Origin: Hydromicrobium sp964415365
Lineage (GTDB): Bacteria; Actinomycetota; Humimicrobiia; Humimicrobiales; Humimicrobiaceae
Reading direction: 5' to 3'
DNA: 48,465 nt
Assembly (NCBI GenBank): GCA_964415365.1
Contig: CAYPYW010000014.1
Coordinates: forward strand, 1 to 48,465
Shown here: positions 35,064-42,951 of the stretch, in pieces
Position numbering within the stretch: position 1 is the stretch's first letter
How the letters are laid out: each line of letters starts with the position of its first letter
Translations under genes and position numbers: made by a program
Notes under the pieces: generated by a model
Seen by the model: only the letters and a program-made list of their open reading frames with translations
Told to the model about the DNA's origin: nothing
The model's database searches: none

Positions 35064-35631
35064 AAAGGATTTTTTAAATAAGCTATCCTTATATCTGGGA
35101 GTAATTCCTGTAGAAGAAAGACAGGATGTGATAAATGATTTTGAAGAGCATTTTAGAGAGGGGTTGGCAGAAGGAAGGACCGAAGAGGAAATAGCGGATT
35201 CCCTTGGAGATCCAAAGGCCCTGGCCAATCAGTTTAAGGCGAATATTCTGGTAAGCAAGGCAGAGAAAACTACCTCTGCGATAAATATAACCAGAGCAGT
35301 TCTTGCCACACTTGGACTTGGATTTTTAAATCTTATATTTATACTGGGTCCTTTTATTGCTATTGTGGCAGTGTTGGTTTCCCTGTTTGCTTCAGCAATT
35401 GCCATCATCGCTTCAGGGATCACAGTATTTTTTGCTTCGATTTTTGGGCCACTGGTTCCCCAGTATTTTGCAGTTTTAATTAATCCGGCTGTAGCCATAT
35501 TTGGTTCAATTGGAATAACACTTTTTGGAATCCTGTTTTTTGTGGGCGATATATATCTGGCAAAATGGCTGTACAGGTTGTTTGTGAGATATATAAAGTT
35601 TAATTTGAAAATTATTACCGGGAGGGAGTAG
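35056..35631 (+). CDS. DUF1700 membrane protein
   Basis: This 191-residue protein starts at ATG 35056, preferred over GTG 35044. A cytosolic N-terminal helical part (about 1-75) has the DUF1700 pattern: MNKKDFLNKLSLYL, EERQDVINDFEEHFREGLAEGRTEEEIADSLGDPKALANQ. Four hydrophobic membrane segments follow. Genes of this type are regularly found between padR and DUF4097 genes in Gram-positive-like bacteria, where they are thought to act with them in envelope stress sensing. The exact function is unknown. Confidence 0.9.
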   Translation: MNKKDFLNKLSLYLGVIPVEERQDVINDFEEHFREGLAEGRTEEEIADSLGDPKALANQFKANILVSKAEKTTSAINITRAVLATLGLGFLNLIFILGPFIAIVAVLVSLFASAIAIIASGITVFFASIFGPLVPQYFAVLINPAVAIFGSIGITLFGILFFVGDIYLAKWLYRLFVRYIKFNLKIITGRE

Positions 35632-35635
35632 AAAG

Positions 35636-36544
35636 ATGAAGTTCAATATAAAGAGATTTGTTATCTGGATTGCCGTTTTTATGTTTGCATCTTTTGCTAC
35701 CGCAGGCATTATTCTGGCGGTGACCGGAAATTTATCCATAGCGGTAGAGCAAATTGATGAATCCAAAACTTTTGAGGCACAGGAAGTAGATAAAATCCAT
35801 ATAGATATAGTGAGTACGGATATCAGTATTGTTCCTACGAATGAAAAAGATATTAGAGTGCATTTTTATGGCGAAGTTTCCACAAATGAGAAGATGGAAT
35901 TGCCATCTCTTGTAGCCTATCAGTCCGGCGATGAACTGCGTATAGAAATTATTCAGCCAAAGACGATTTTAGTGGGAATTGTTGTATGGAGAACAAAGCT
36001 CGATATATATATTCCGGAAGATTCCATAGAGGTTTTAGAGGCAGATACAACATCGTCTGATATGAGTCTGGACAATCTGAAGGTTGATGAATTCACTTTT
36101 AATACTGTGTCCGGGGACTTTAAGGGAGAATCGCTATCTTCAAATGAGATAAAACTTAAGTCTACCTCAGGAGATGTTAGTTTAAAGGATTATACTGGAA
36201 GCGTGGGTATTGATGTAGTTTCGGGAGATGTGGTATTGGAGGACGGTAGCCGGAATGAGAATATCGAGGTAATTACAACGTCCGGCGATGTTTATGTGGA
36301 GCAGGAAGATTCCAGCAATATGGATATCAAAACTACATCCGGTGACATTGAGATTAATCTTTCTGAAGATGCGCAATTTTATCTTAAAGCAAAAACCGTA
36401 TCGGGTCATATCGAAAACAGATTTCCAATTAAGATAACCTCTTCAGGCAGAAGAGATCTCGAAGGTTTGGTAGGTAGCGATGATAAAGAAGTTAATGTTG
36501 ATACAACTTCAGGAGATATTAATATAGATTACCGGTACCAGTAG
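35636..36544 (+). CDS. DUF4097 beta-strand repeat membrane protein
   Basis: The 302-residue protein has an N-terminal transmembrane segment (about 9-31) and an extracytoplasmic beta-helix-like domain. Short repeated strands with V/TSGD are seen: NTVSGDF, KSTSGDVSL, DVVSGDVVL, TTSGDVYV, KTTSGDIEI, TTSGDINI. DUF4097 proteins include LiaX, involved in antimicrobial peptide response. The ribosome-binding site GGGAGGGAG is very strong. It is 4 bp after the DUF1700 gene. Confidence 0.92.
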   Translation: MKFNIKRFVIWIAVFMFASFATAGIILAVTGNLSIAVEQIDESKTFEAQEVDKIHIDIVSTDISIVPTNEKDIRVHFYGEVSTNEKMELPSLVAYQSGDELRIEIIQPKTILVGIVVWRTKLDIYIPEDSIEVLEADTTSSDMSLDNLKVDEFTFNTVSGDFKGESLSSNEIKLKSTSGDVSLKDYTGSVGIDVVSGDVVLEDGSRNENIEVITTSGDVYVEQEDSSNMDIKTTSGDIEINLSEDAQFYLKAKTVSGHIENRFPIKITSSGRRDLEGLVGSDDKEVNVDTTSGDINIDYRYQ

Positions 36545-36618
36545 ACCCGGGGATTAATGAAATACTTGAAAAGAGAGGAAATAATGAACAATTTAAACAA
36601 AAAAATCAGATTAGAAGA

Positions 36619-37341
36619 ATGATAAAGGTAGCTTTTATACTTGTTGTCATAGGTATGCTGGCTATCTTTTCTGTATCCTGTAAATGGACTATAGGTTTTG
36701 TAAGAGGATCGGGGGATATTACGACTGAGGAAAGGGATGTATCGAATTTCCATAAGGTGCACCTTTCAGGAGTAGGGAATTTAATTATCACCCAGGGAGA
36801 AGACGAGTCACTTACGATAGAGGCTGATGATAATATAATTCCTCTTATCGAAACCGATGTTTTCGGAGAAAGATTGACTATTAGTTTCAAAAGAGGCTAT
36901 AATTTCATCCCTTCTGCGAAGATCAAATTCCACCTGACCGTGGTAGACCTGGACGAAATTTCGTTGAGTGGAGCTGGGGATATTGATTGTGAAGATTTCG
37001 AAACCGAAAGTCTGGAGTTTAAGGTTAGTGGTGCAGGTGATTTAAATTTTGATGCCAGTGCTGAGAGAATAGGAGTCGATTTGTCGGGCGCAGGCAATAT
37101 AAACTTAAGCGGGAAAGTTGACAGCCAGGATGTAGAAATAAGTGGTGCAGGAAAATACAATGGCGAGAATCTTGAAAGCAAGAAATGTGAAATTACGGTT
37201 TCGGGGGCAGGCAGTGCTACGGTAAACGTTAGTGAGGAACTTGGTGTTGAAATTAATGGAGTGGGAAATGTTTATTATATCGGGACTCCCCAAATAACAC
37301 AGGATATTTCGGGACTCGGTAGAGTTAAAAGTATGGACTAA
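36619..37341 (+). CDS. GIN domain (DUF2807) lipoprotein
   Basis: The 240 residues begin with a hydrophobic signal and a lipobox (SVSC, Cys21). A beta-helix domain follows with repeated SGAG/SGVG turns (LSGVGNL, LSGAGDI, VSGAGDL, LSGAGNI, ISGAGKY, VSGAGSA). The family is called the head GIN domain, a putative autotransporter-like adhesin. An ATG at 36584 with AGAGGAAAT upstream opens a 12-codon frame (MNNLNKKIRLEE) that ends at 36622 and overlaps this start as ATGA. It is either a leader peptide or the real N-terminus after a frameshift. Confidence 0.88.
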   Translation: MIKVAFILVVIGMLAIFSVSCKWTIGFVRGSGDITTEERDVSNFHKVHLSGVGNLIITQGEDESLTIEADDNIIPLIETDVFGERLTISFKRGYNFIPSAKIKFHLTVVDLDEISLSGAGDIDCEDFETESLEFKVSGAGDLNFDASAERIGVDLSGAGNINLSGKVDSQDVEISGAGKYNGENLESKKCEITVSGAGSATVNVSEELGVEINGVGNVYYIGTPQITQDISGLGRVKSMD

Positions 37342-37434
37342 ATACTGATATTCTGATAAAAAGTACTTAAGAACAAATTCTCATTGTGTTTAAAATACGA
37401 TTGAAATTAAATAAAATCGGAAAAGGAGTAAGAA

Positions 37435-37881
37435 ATGGCAGAACTTGATGAGAAAGAATTAAAAGAAGGCAAAAAGCAACTGGAGGGAGTAGTAGTATTA
37501 TGCTGGGTGATGGCTATTATAACCGGACTTGCAGTTTTATCAGGATTAGTCTGGGGTCCCTTGGTGATTGCGACGAATTATTTCAATAGCTTGTTTAACC
37601 TGAATATTGTGGGTCCATTCGGTCTGCATAATTTCACAGATACTATCAGGAACCTGATAAACTTTCCTTTCAGAATGACGTATTCTTTAATTGCTCCTGC
37701 GCTGTATATAGTGGAGCTTATTGGTATTCAAAAGAGAAAATCTTTTGCAGTTCCTCTGGGCAGAGCAGTTTTAGTAGTTACTATGGTGTTCTTTTTCCCG
37801 GTTGGAACCATAGTGGGCGCAATTTTATGGAAGAGATTCAATAATCCTGATTCGAAGAAGTATTTGAATTACGGGGGTTGA
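37435..37881 (+). CDS. Small polytopic membrane protein, unknown function
   Basis: The 148-residue protein has an acidic and basic N-terminal stretch (MAELDEKELKEGKKQLEG), then about four hydrophobic segments, and a short polar tail. I do not recognise a family. The ribosome-binding site AAAGGAG is good. It lies in line after the GIN lipoprotein and before the 2TM protein, so it may belong to the envelope operon. Confidence 0.75.
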   Translation: MAELDEKELKEGKKQLEGVVVLCWVMAIITGLAVLSGLVWGPLVIATNYFNSLFNLNIVGPFGLHNFTDTIRNLINFPFRMTYSLIAPALYIVELIGIQKRKSFAVPLGRAVLVVTMVFFFPVGTIVGAILWKRFNNPDSKKYLNYGG

Positions 37882-37929
37882 TCTAAACAGTAGTTTAATA
37901 TAAAAATAATTAAAATTGGAGGAGGTACG

Positions 37930-38229
37930 ATGATGAATGATATAAAGGTAGATGAGGAAAAATATAAATTGGCAAAAAAGAGAGTCGAAGAAATAAAAGG
38001 TTTTTATGGCCACCTCTTTGCCTACATAGGAGTGAATGTAGTTTTGATCGTGATAAACCTCGTTACAAGTCCTTTTGTTCTGTGGTTTTACTGGGTTACG
38101 GCTTTCTGGGGAATTGGTGTTTTCTGGCATGCTATGGGAGTATTTGTATTTAATAAATTTACCGGTATCGGCTGGGAGAAGAAGAAGATAGAAGAAATAA
38201 TGGAAGAAATGGAGGGGAAAAAGAAGTAA
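37930..38229 (+). CDS. 2TM domain membrane protein
   Basis: The 99 residues show the 2TM domain pattern: an N-terminal amphipathic segment (YKLAKKRVEEIKGFYGHLFAYIGVN), two transmembrane helices separated by a short loop (FVLWFYWVTAFWGIGVFWH), and a charged C-terminal helix (GWEKKKIEEIMEEMEGKKK). In other bacteria this domain is seen alone or fused to histidine kinases. The ribosome-binding site GGAGGAGG is strong. It ends the plus-strand envelope gene group. Confidence 0.9.
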   Translation: MMNDIKVDEEKYKLAKKRVEEIKGFYGHLFAYIGVNVVLIVINLVTSPFVLWFYWVTAFWGIGVFWHAMGVFVFNKFTGIGWEKKKIEEIMEEMEGKKK

Positions 38230-38269
38230 TTTTTCTTAATTTCTTCTTTTGGGAATCTATGCGATAGGA

Positions 38270-38294
38270 GGGTCAGTTAAATTTGGCCCCTTTT
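38270..38294 (+). terminator. Rho-independent terminator after the envelope operon
   Basis: GGGTCA (38270-38275) pairs with TGGCCC (38284-38289), one wobble, around an 8-nt loop, followed by CTTTTATTT. It lies 40 bp after the 2TM gene and before the convergent sppA gene. Confidence 0.65.
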
Positions 38295-38321
38295 ATTTCG
38301 GGAAATGGTTCTATACTAAAT

Positions 38322-39101
38322 TTATATAAGTTTCCTTAAAATCTTAAACATTAAACCCTGTTTTTCGGTATCACCTTTTCTATAATCTGCATTGAGCTGC
38401 ATGCCTGCTAACTCAGATGCGATTTGAATTGCTTTTTCTTTACCTCCTAAATAATCAATAAGCCCCAGATTCAATGCATCTTTGCCCAGATATGATTTAC
38501 CTGATGTAATATCGCCTAAAATCTTGTCATCTTTTATATTTCTATTTTGTTTTATTTCATCCACAAAATATTTGTTAAAGGCTTCGATGTGTTCTTCTAT
38601 AAATTTCTTTTCTTTTTCGGAAAGTTCAGAGTAGGGGGAACCAATTCCTTTGTATTCTCCTTTTATAAAAGAATCAATTTTGATACCAATTTTTTTTGCA
38701 AGTTCTGTTAGATCGATTCTATCAGCTCTGGTACCAATACCTCCAATGCTGCTCAATGGGTCAGCTACTATTTTTTTACAGGCAGATGCTATCCAGTAAG
38801 CTCCTGATGTTCCATGTTCGCGAATCTGTGCAACAGCAGGTTTTTTTATTTTTTTTATGGCATCGGCTATTTCTTTACTTGCATAGGGTGTCCCTCCCGG
38901 AGAGTCAATTTCAAAAATAATAGCTTTAACCCTTCTTTCATTTTCAAGTGATTGAATGTAATTGACGATATCGTCAGAGCGTGTAACTCCTCCTCCGGTG
39001 AAAGGAAGAATTGGCAGCGGCCCCAATGGAGATGATTCTCCGGAGATTATTACACCCCTGATAGGGATGATTCTTACAGTAGGCTTTCTCGTTTTTTTCA
39101 C
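38322..39101 (-). CDS. sppA: Signal peptide peptidase SppA (S49 family)
   Basis: The 259-residue protease is of the short S49 form. Ser99 in HGTSGAYWIAS is the nucleophile, and Lys151 (GEYKGIGSPY), 52 residues later as in Bacillus SppA, is the likely general base. SPGG near 67-70 forms the oxyanion region. No clear N-terminal transmembrane anchor is present, unlike most SppA proteins, so it may be peripheral or cytosolic. The family removes cleaved signal peptides from the membrane. Confidence 0.92.
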   Translation of the reverse strand: MKKTRKPTVRIIPIRGVIISGESSPLGPLPILPFTGGGVTRSDDIVNYIQSLENERRVKAIIFEIDSPGGTPYASKEIADAIKKIKKPAVAQIREHGTSGAYWIASACKKIVADPLSSIGGIGTRADRIDLTELAKKIGIKIDSFIKGEYKGIGSPYSELSEKEKKFIEEHIEAFNKYFVDEIKQNRNIKDDKILGDITSGKSYLGKDALNLGLIDYLGGKEKAIQIASELAGMQLNADYRKGDTEKQGLMFKILRKLI

Positions 39102-39267
39102 CTTCTTTTAAGCTAAATATTGTTTTTATCATTATTATTTATCTCTATTATACTCCTATAATTATTGATAGTAATATTAGCAATTTAATAGATAAACAAA
39201 TATAATAAATTAGGAACCGGAGAACTTAAAGTTGTAATATTTTGTTGGATTTTAAAATATAAGAAAT

Positions 39268-40389
39268 ATGCAAAGAAAGTTAGCGGTTGCAGTAAAAGTA
39301 ATAATAATAACATTAATACCTATTCTTTTTGTTATCCCTTTAAATATTCTTGTAGCTGAGACCTGTGAAGGGTTCTTGAGTACTAATTTGTGTAAGTGTA
39401 TGAAAATAGAACCGGGAACTCAAAAGGCTGTGTATTTAACCGAATATAGTATTGGTAATGCTAAAAAAAGGGAAGAAATATATAAATTAGTCCTTGAAAC
39501 TGAACTTAACAGTATTGTGTTTGATGTAAAGGATGACCGGGGCTATATTGGCTACGATAGTGATGTAAAATTAGCGGGGGAGAGTGGTGCAGAAAAGAAT
39601 TTCTATGATATAAGTGAGTTAGTGAGGGAAATGAATAACAGAAAAATCTACAGCATAGCAAGGTTTGTTGTTTTTAAGGATAATATGCTGCCAAAATCCA
39701 GGCCGGAATTTGCGATTAAGGATTCGAGAACCGGAAAGCCACTGTACTCGGAGGGATCCTATTGGCCGGATATTTATTGTGAAGAGGTCTGGGATTACTA
39801 TATAGAAATTATAAAGGAGCTTGCCGGGAAAGGAATTAATGAGATTCAATTTGATTATATAAGAGCCCCGGCGAGAGGAAATATAGCTTATGCGGATTAC
39901 ACTTTTAACACTGGCAATAATACCAAAGTCTGGGCTATAACCAATTTTTTAAAAAAAGTAAGGGAAGAAACCAAATATTACAATATAAAAATATCCGCAG
40001 ATGTTTTTGGCTGGACCTTTATAGTAGATAATGATCAGGGTATAGGGCAACTGCTTGAAGAGATAGCACCATATCTGGATTACATATATCCTATGCCCTA
40101 TCCATCTCATTATTCTACAAATTTTTTAGGATATGAACTTCCTGAGGCACATCCATATGAAGTAGTAAGTTATACTCTCAAGAAAGGTCTGTCAAGAATA
40201 GATGGTGCAGAATGTATGATAGTTCCCTGGATACAGGCGTTCAGCCTGAAAGTGAAATACACCGAAAAGGAAATTCTTGACCAGATCCGGGCTGCAGAAG
40301 AGTTGGGAATAGAAGGGTTTTTGTTCTGGAATGCGGCGAATAAGTATGGGACGGTGGAAAAAGTGTTAATTGCCAAGGATAATGAATAA
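39268..40389 (+). CDS. Putative glycoside hydrolase (DUF4015), exported
   Basis: The 373-residue protein has an N-terminal signal or anchor (about 8-30) and a TIM-barrel domain of the DUF4015 type. Typical segments are KAVYLTEYSIGN, SIVFDVKDDRGYIGY, IYSIARFVVFKD, the catalytic-like INEIQFDYIRAP and ISADVFGW, and YIYPMPYPSHY near the end. It is thought to act on polysaccharide outside the cell, but the activity of the family is unproven. A second repeat domain is absent. Confidence 0.9.
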   Translation: MQRKLAVAVKVIIITLIPILFVIPLNILVAETCEGFLSTNLCKCMKIEPGTQKAVYLTEYSIGNAKKREEIYKLVLETELNSIVFDVKDDRGYIGYDSDVKLAGESGAEKNFYDISELVREMNNRKIYSIARFVVFKDNMLPKSRPEFAIKDSRTGKPLYSEGSYWPDIYCEEVWDYYIEIIKELAGKGINEIQFDYIRAPARGNIAYADYTFNTGNNTKVWAITNFLKKVREETKYYNIKISADVFGWTFIVDNDQGIGQLLEEIAPYLDYIYPMPYPSHYSTNFLGYELPEAHPYEVVSYTLKKGLSRIDGAECMIVPWIQAFSLKVKYTEKEILDQIRAAEELGIEGFLFWNAANKYGTVEKVLIAKDNE

Positions 40390-40445
40390 GGGTAAGAATT
40401 TGATTCTTATGATAAATTAATCTTTAAATTCTATGGGAGGATTTT

Positions 40446-41366
40446 ATGGAAATTCAGGAAAATTTTAAATATGGAGGATGGGAAAACTGTATACGTCTGA
40501 CCAATGGGGAGATAGAAATAGTGGTTACCATTGATGTTGGACCCAGGATTATCAGATTTTCATTTATAGGAGATCAGAATCTTTTTGGTGAAATGAAGCA
40601 GCAGCATGGAAAAACCGGCGGGGATGAATGGTTAATATATGGAGGACACAGGTTCTGGCACGCACCCGAGGCTGTACCCCGCACATATTATCCTGATAAC
40701 AGTCCGGTGGAATATGATTGGATTGGGGAAACCCTCAAGCTTACCCAGAGTACCGAGGAAACCACTGGTATTCAAAAAGAAATAGAAATAACCCTGGGGT
40801 CAGGTAATAGTGGTGTTAGATTGTTGCATAGATTGATTAATAAAAATCTTTGGGATATAGAGACTGCCCCCTGGGCGCTTTCAGTGATGGCGCAGAGCGG
40901 AAGAGCTATAATACCACAGGAACCTTACGTGACATGGGGGGAAAGCCTGCTTCCGGGGCGCCCATTTGTTCTATGGCCTTATACAAGAATGGGTGATCCA
41001 AGGTTTGTCTGGGGGAATAGGTTTATACAGGTGAAGCAGGACCCTAAGGCAAAAACTCGCCAGAAGATTGGAGTTTTGAATACACTGGGATGGATAGCGT
41101 ATTATCTTAACGGGCAGCTTTTTATAAAGAGATATAATTATGATCCGGAAGCCTGTTATCCTGATTTTGGGGTGAATACAGAAGTTTATACTGATATGGA
41201 TATACTGGAAATGGAAACACTTGGCAATATGAAAAAAATACCTCCTCAAGGAATTACTGAGCACATTGAGAACTGGTTTCTATTTAGAGCGAAACTGGAT
41301 AGAGATGAAGAACTCCTGGAAAGTAAACTAATCCCTATAGTACGGAAGACAGATGGGAAATTTTAA
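40446..41366 (+). CDS. DUF4380-like protein with mutarotase-like fold
   Basis: The 306-residue protein has a beta-rich pattern: LTNGEIEIVVTIDVGPRIIRFSFIG, then GGHRFWHAPEAVPRTYYPDNSPV and a middle with APWALSVMAQSG. This resembles DUF4380 proteins, predicted to have a galactose-mutarotase-like supersandwich fold and to bind sugars. The substrate is unknown. The ribosome-binding site GGGAGG is strong. It is near the DUF4015 glycosidase-like gene in the same direction, so both may serve carbohydrate metabolism. Confidence 0.75.
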   Translation: MEIQENFKYGGWENCIRLTNGEIEIVVTIDVGPRIIRFSFIGDQNLFGEMKQQHGKTGGDEWLIYGGHRFWHAPEAVPRTYYPDNSPVEYDWIGETLKLTQSTEETTGIQKEIEITLGSGNSGVRLLHRLINKNLWDIETAPWALSVMAQSGRAIIPQEPYVTWGESLLPGRPFVLWPYTRMGDPRFVWGNRFIQVKQDPKAKTRQKIGVLNTLGWIAYYLNGQLFIKRYNYDPEACYPDFGVNTEVYTDMDILEMETLGNMKKIPPQGITEHIENWFLFRAKLDRDEELLESKLIPIVRKTDGKF

Positions 41367-41417
41367 ATTATCATTTGACTTGGATGATTTAAACTACTAA
41401 AAAATAAATAGTTTTTA

Positions 41418-42347
41418 CTACAGATTATTGTAATTTCTTACTATCTTTACTATTTCTTTTATATGCTCATGCGTACTTCCGCAGCATCCCCCTACTATTG
41501 ATGGCTTGTATGGAAGATATTTGGCGATATTGGAAGCCATAATTTCAGGGGTTTCGTTATATGTGGTTTTGCCGTTTACCAGTGAAGGCAGTCCCGCATT
41601 GGGCTGAAAGATAAGCCTGGCGTTTGCATCAGCTTCTCTCATTTTTCTAACCACATTCAACATTGCTCCAGAGCCAACGCTGCAGTTTGCCCCTACGATA
41701 TTACTGCCGGCGTTGATTAGAATTTTCACTGCATCTTCTGCCTTGTTACCCATCAGAGTTACACCATTTTCATTGAAGGAGAGACTGCAGGCAATGGGTA
41801 TATCTTTTGATATTTTTCTTACTGCTTCGACTGCAGCTAGAGCTTCATTTAGGTCTATTATGGTTTGGATGGCTATAAGGTCTACTTTTTCTATTAATAT
41901 TTCCGCCTGCTTTGAAAATGCATCAAGTGCTTCTTCATATTTTAAGTTACCGAATGGCTCCAGCAGTTTACCCAGTGGTCCCATGTCTCCGGCAATAAAA
42001 ATAGGTTTATCGTCACCGGAGCCGGCTCTATAAAGGTTTATCGCTTCCTTTACAGCATTTGCCGCGTTTTCATTTATCTTTTTTACTTCATGTTGAAGTC
42101 CATGAGATTCGAGTTTAATTGGGGTGGAATTTAAAGTATTGGTAATAATAATATCGGAACCTGCTTTAAGATAGCTTAAATGGATATCTATTACTTTTTT
42201 TATCTGGCTGCTGTCCAGATTCACTGAGTCGGGCAATGCGGAAATGCCGGCGGCAATCAGAGCTGTCCCCATAGCGCCATCACAGATAAGAATTTTTTTA
42301 TCCAGAATGTCGAACAGTTCTCCTTTATTGGCATTATTTCTTATCAT
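41418..42347 (-). CDS. Homocysteine S-methyltransferase family protein
   Basis: The 309-residue protein has a TIM barrel with the zinc ligands Cys222 (GANC) and Cys288/Cys289 (GGCCGS), as in the N-terminal homocysteine-binding domain of MetH and in BHMT. The start DGAMGTAL and the segment ITNTLNST are also typical. It carries no own B12 domain, so methyl would come from betaine, S-methylmethionine or a separate corrinoid protein. The ATG overlaps the stop of the bS22-like gene (ATGA), so translation is coupled. Confidence 0.9.
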   Translation of the reverse strand: MIRNNANKGELFDILDKKILICDGAMGTALIAAGISALPDSVNLDSSQIKKVIDIHLSYLKAGSDIIITNTLNSTPIKLESHGLQHEVKKINENAANAVKEAINLYRAGSGDDKPIFIAGDMGPLGKLLEPFGNLKYEEALDAFSKQAEILIEKVDLIAIQTIIDLNEALAAVEAVRKISKDIPIACSLSFNENGVTLMGNKAEDAVKILINAGSNIVGANCSVGSGAMLNVVRKMREADANARLIFQPNAGLPSLVNGKTTYNETPEIMASNIAKYLPYKPSIVGGCCGSTHEHIKEIVKIVRNYNNL

Positions 42348-42439
42348 TTATTTCTTCTTTGCCATCTTGTTTTTTTAAGCATTTTTTTATGCTTTTTCTT
42401 TCTCATTTTTCTTTTTCTTTTTTTAATAACAGAACTCAT
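42344..42439 (-). CDS. AURKAIP1/COX24-domain small ribosomal-type protein (bS22-like)
   Basis: This 31-residue, strongly basic peptide starts MSSVIKKRKRKMRKKKH and ends KTRWQRRNK. It matches the tiny AURKAIP1/COX24 domain proteins, the bacterial form of which is ribosomal protein bS22 of mycobacteria. AAGGAAG lies a few bases before the ATG on the minus strand. The stop TGA overlaps the ATG of the methyltransferase gene. Such peptides are often missed by gene callers because of their size. Confidence 0.88.
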   Translation of the reverse strand: MSSVIKKRKRKMRKKKHKKMLKKTRWQRRNK

Positions 42440-42951
42440 GGTACTTCCTTAGTGACAATTATTTTTATAGAATAAAAAAATCTTTAAATTCTAAGAATAT
42501 TACTCTTATATCAGGTAAGCTATTATACCAGAAATAATTCCGTTATTGTATTGATAACTTGGAAAACTTTGATATAAGGTTAGAATATTTTTAAATAGTT
42601 GACTATGTTGGATATAATTTTTTATTTTCTCTATTTGTGGACTGTGATTATTTAACAGTATTCATGTTTTAAATGTTTTTTTAATAAAAGAATTTAAAAT
42701 ATTTGTAAATTTATATTGACATACAATATATAGTGCATTAATATATATAAGTACACAATATGATGAGCTGATTTAAATCTTCCGAAAGAGTATATAATTT
42801 ATACTCATAAAGATAAAAATAATGAAGAAGTTGTTTTTCCGGGGGATAATGCTCTCTTTATTACAGGAGTCGGGAATTGAAGTTAGAGGTTTTTAGAAAA
42901 ATTAATGTAACTTATCAGATTGGCAATTTTAAGTTCTGGAGGTATTAATTA
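42440..42951. other. Intergenic region before nrdJ
   Basis: This 512-bp AT-rich gap holds the nrdJ promoter (42716-42744) and a roughly 200-nt leader. The leader has a hairpin of GAGTATA (42788-42794) and TATACTC (42800-42806). No B12 riboswitch box is recognisable. One frame at about 42775-42880 reads YTHKDKNNEEVVFPGDNALFITGVGN without a start codon, and could be a decayed coding fragment. The upstream half shows nothing I can name. Confidence 0.4.
42716..42768 (+). promoter_or_regulatory. nrdJ promoter overlapping two NrdR-box-like sites
   Basis: TTGACA (42716-42721), a 17-bp spacer and TAATAT (42739-42744) form a strong promoter. The spacer holds ATACAATATATAGTGC (42721-42736), 14 of 16 bases matching the NrdR box pattern ACACAATATATAGTGT. 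A second, half-conserved site, ACACAATATGATGAGC, starts exactly 32 bp later (42753-42768), about three helical turns, as usual for NrdR box pairs. Confidence 0.75.

Noticed and set aside
40393..40409. TAAGAAT/ATTCTTA hairpin after the DUF4015 gene
   Set aside because: Short AT-only stem with a 3-nt loop and no U-run; not convincing as a terminator.
42751..42951. Cobalamin riboswitch in the nrdJ leader
   Set aside because: No B12-box-like sequence could be found; the control there is better explained by NrdR-type sites.
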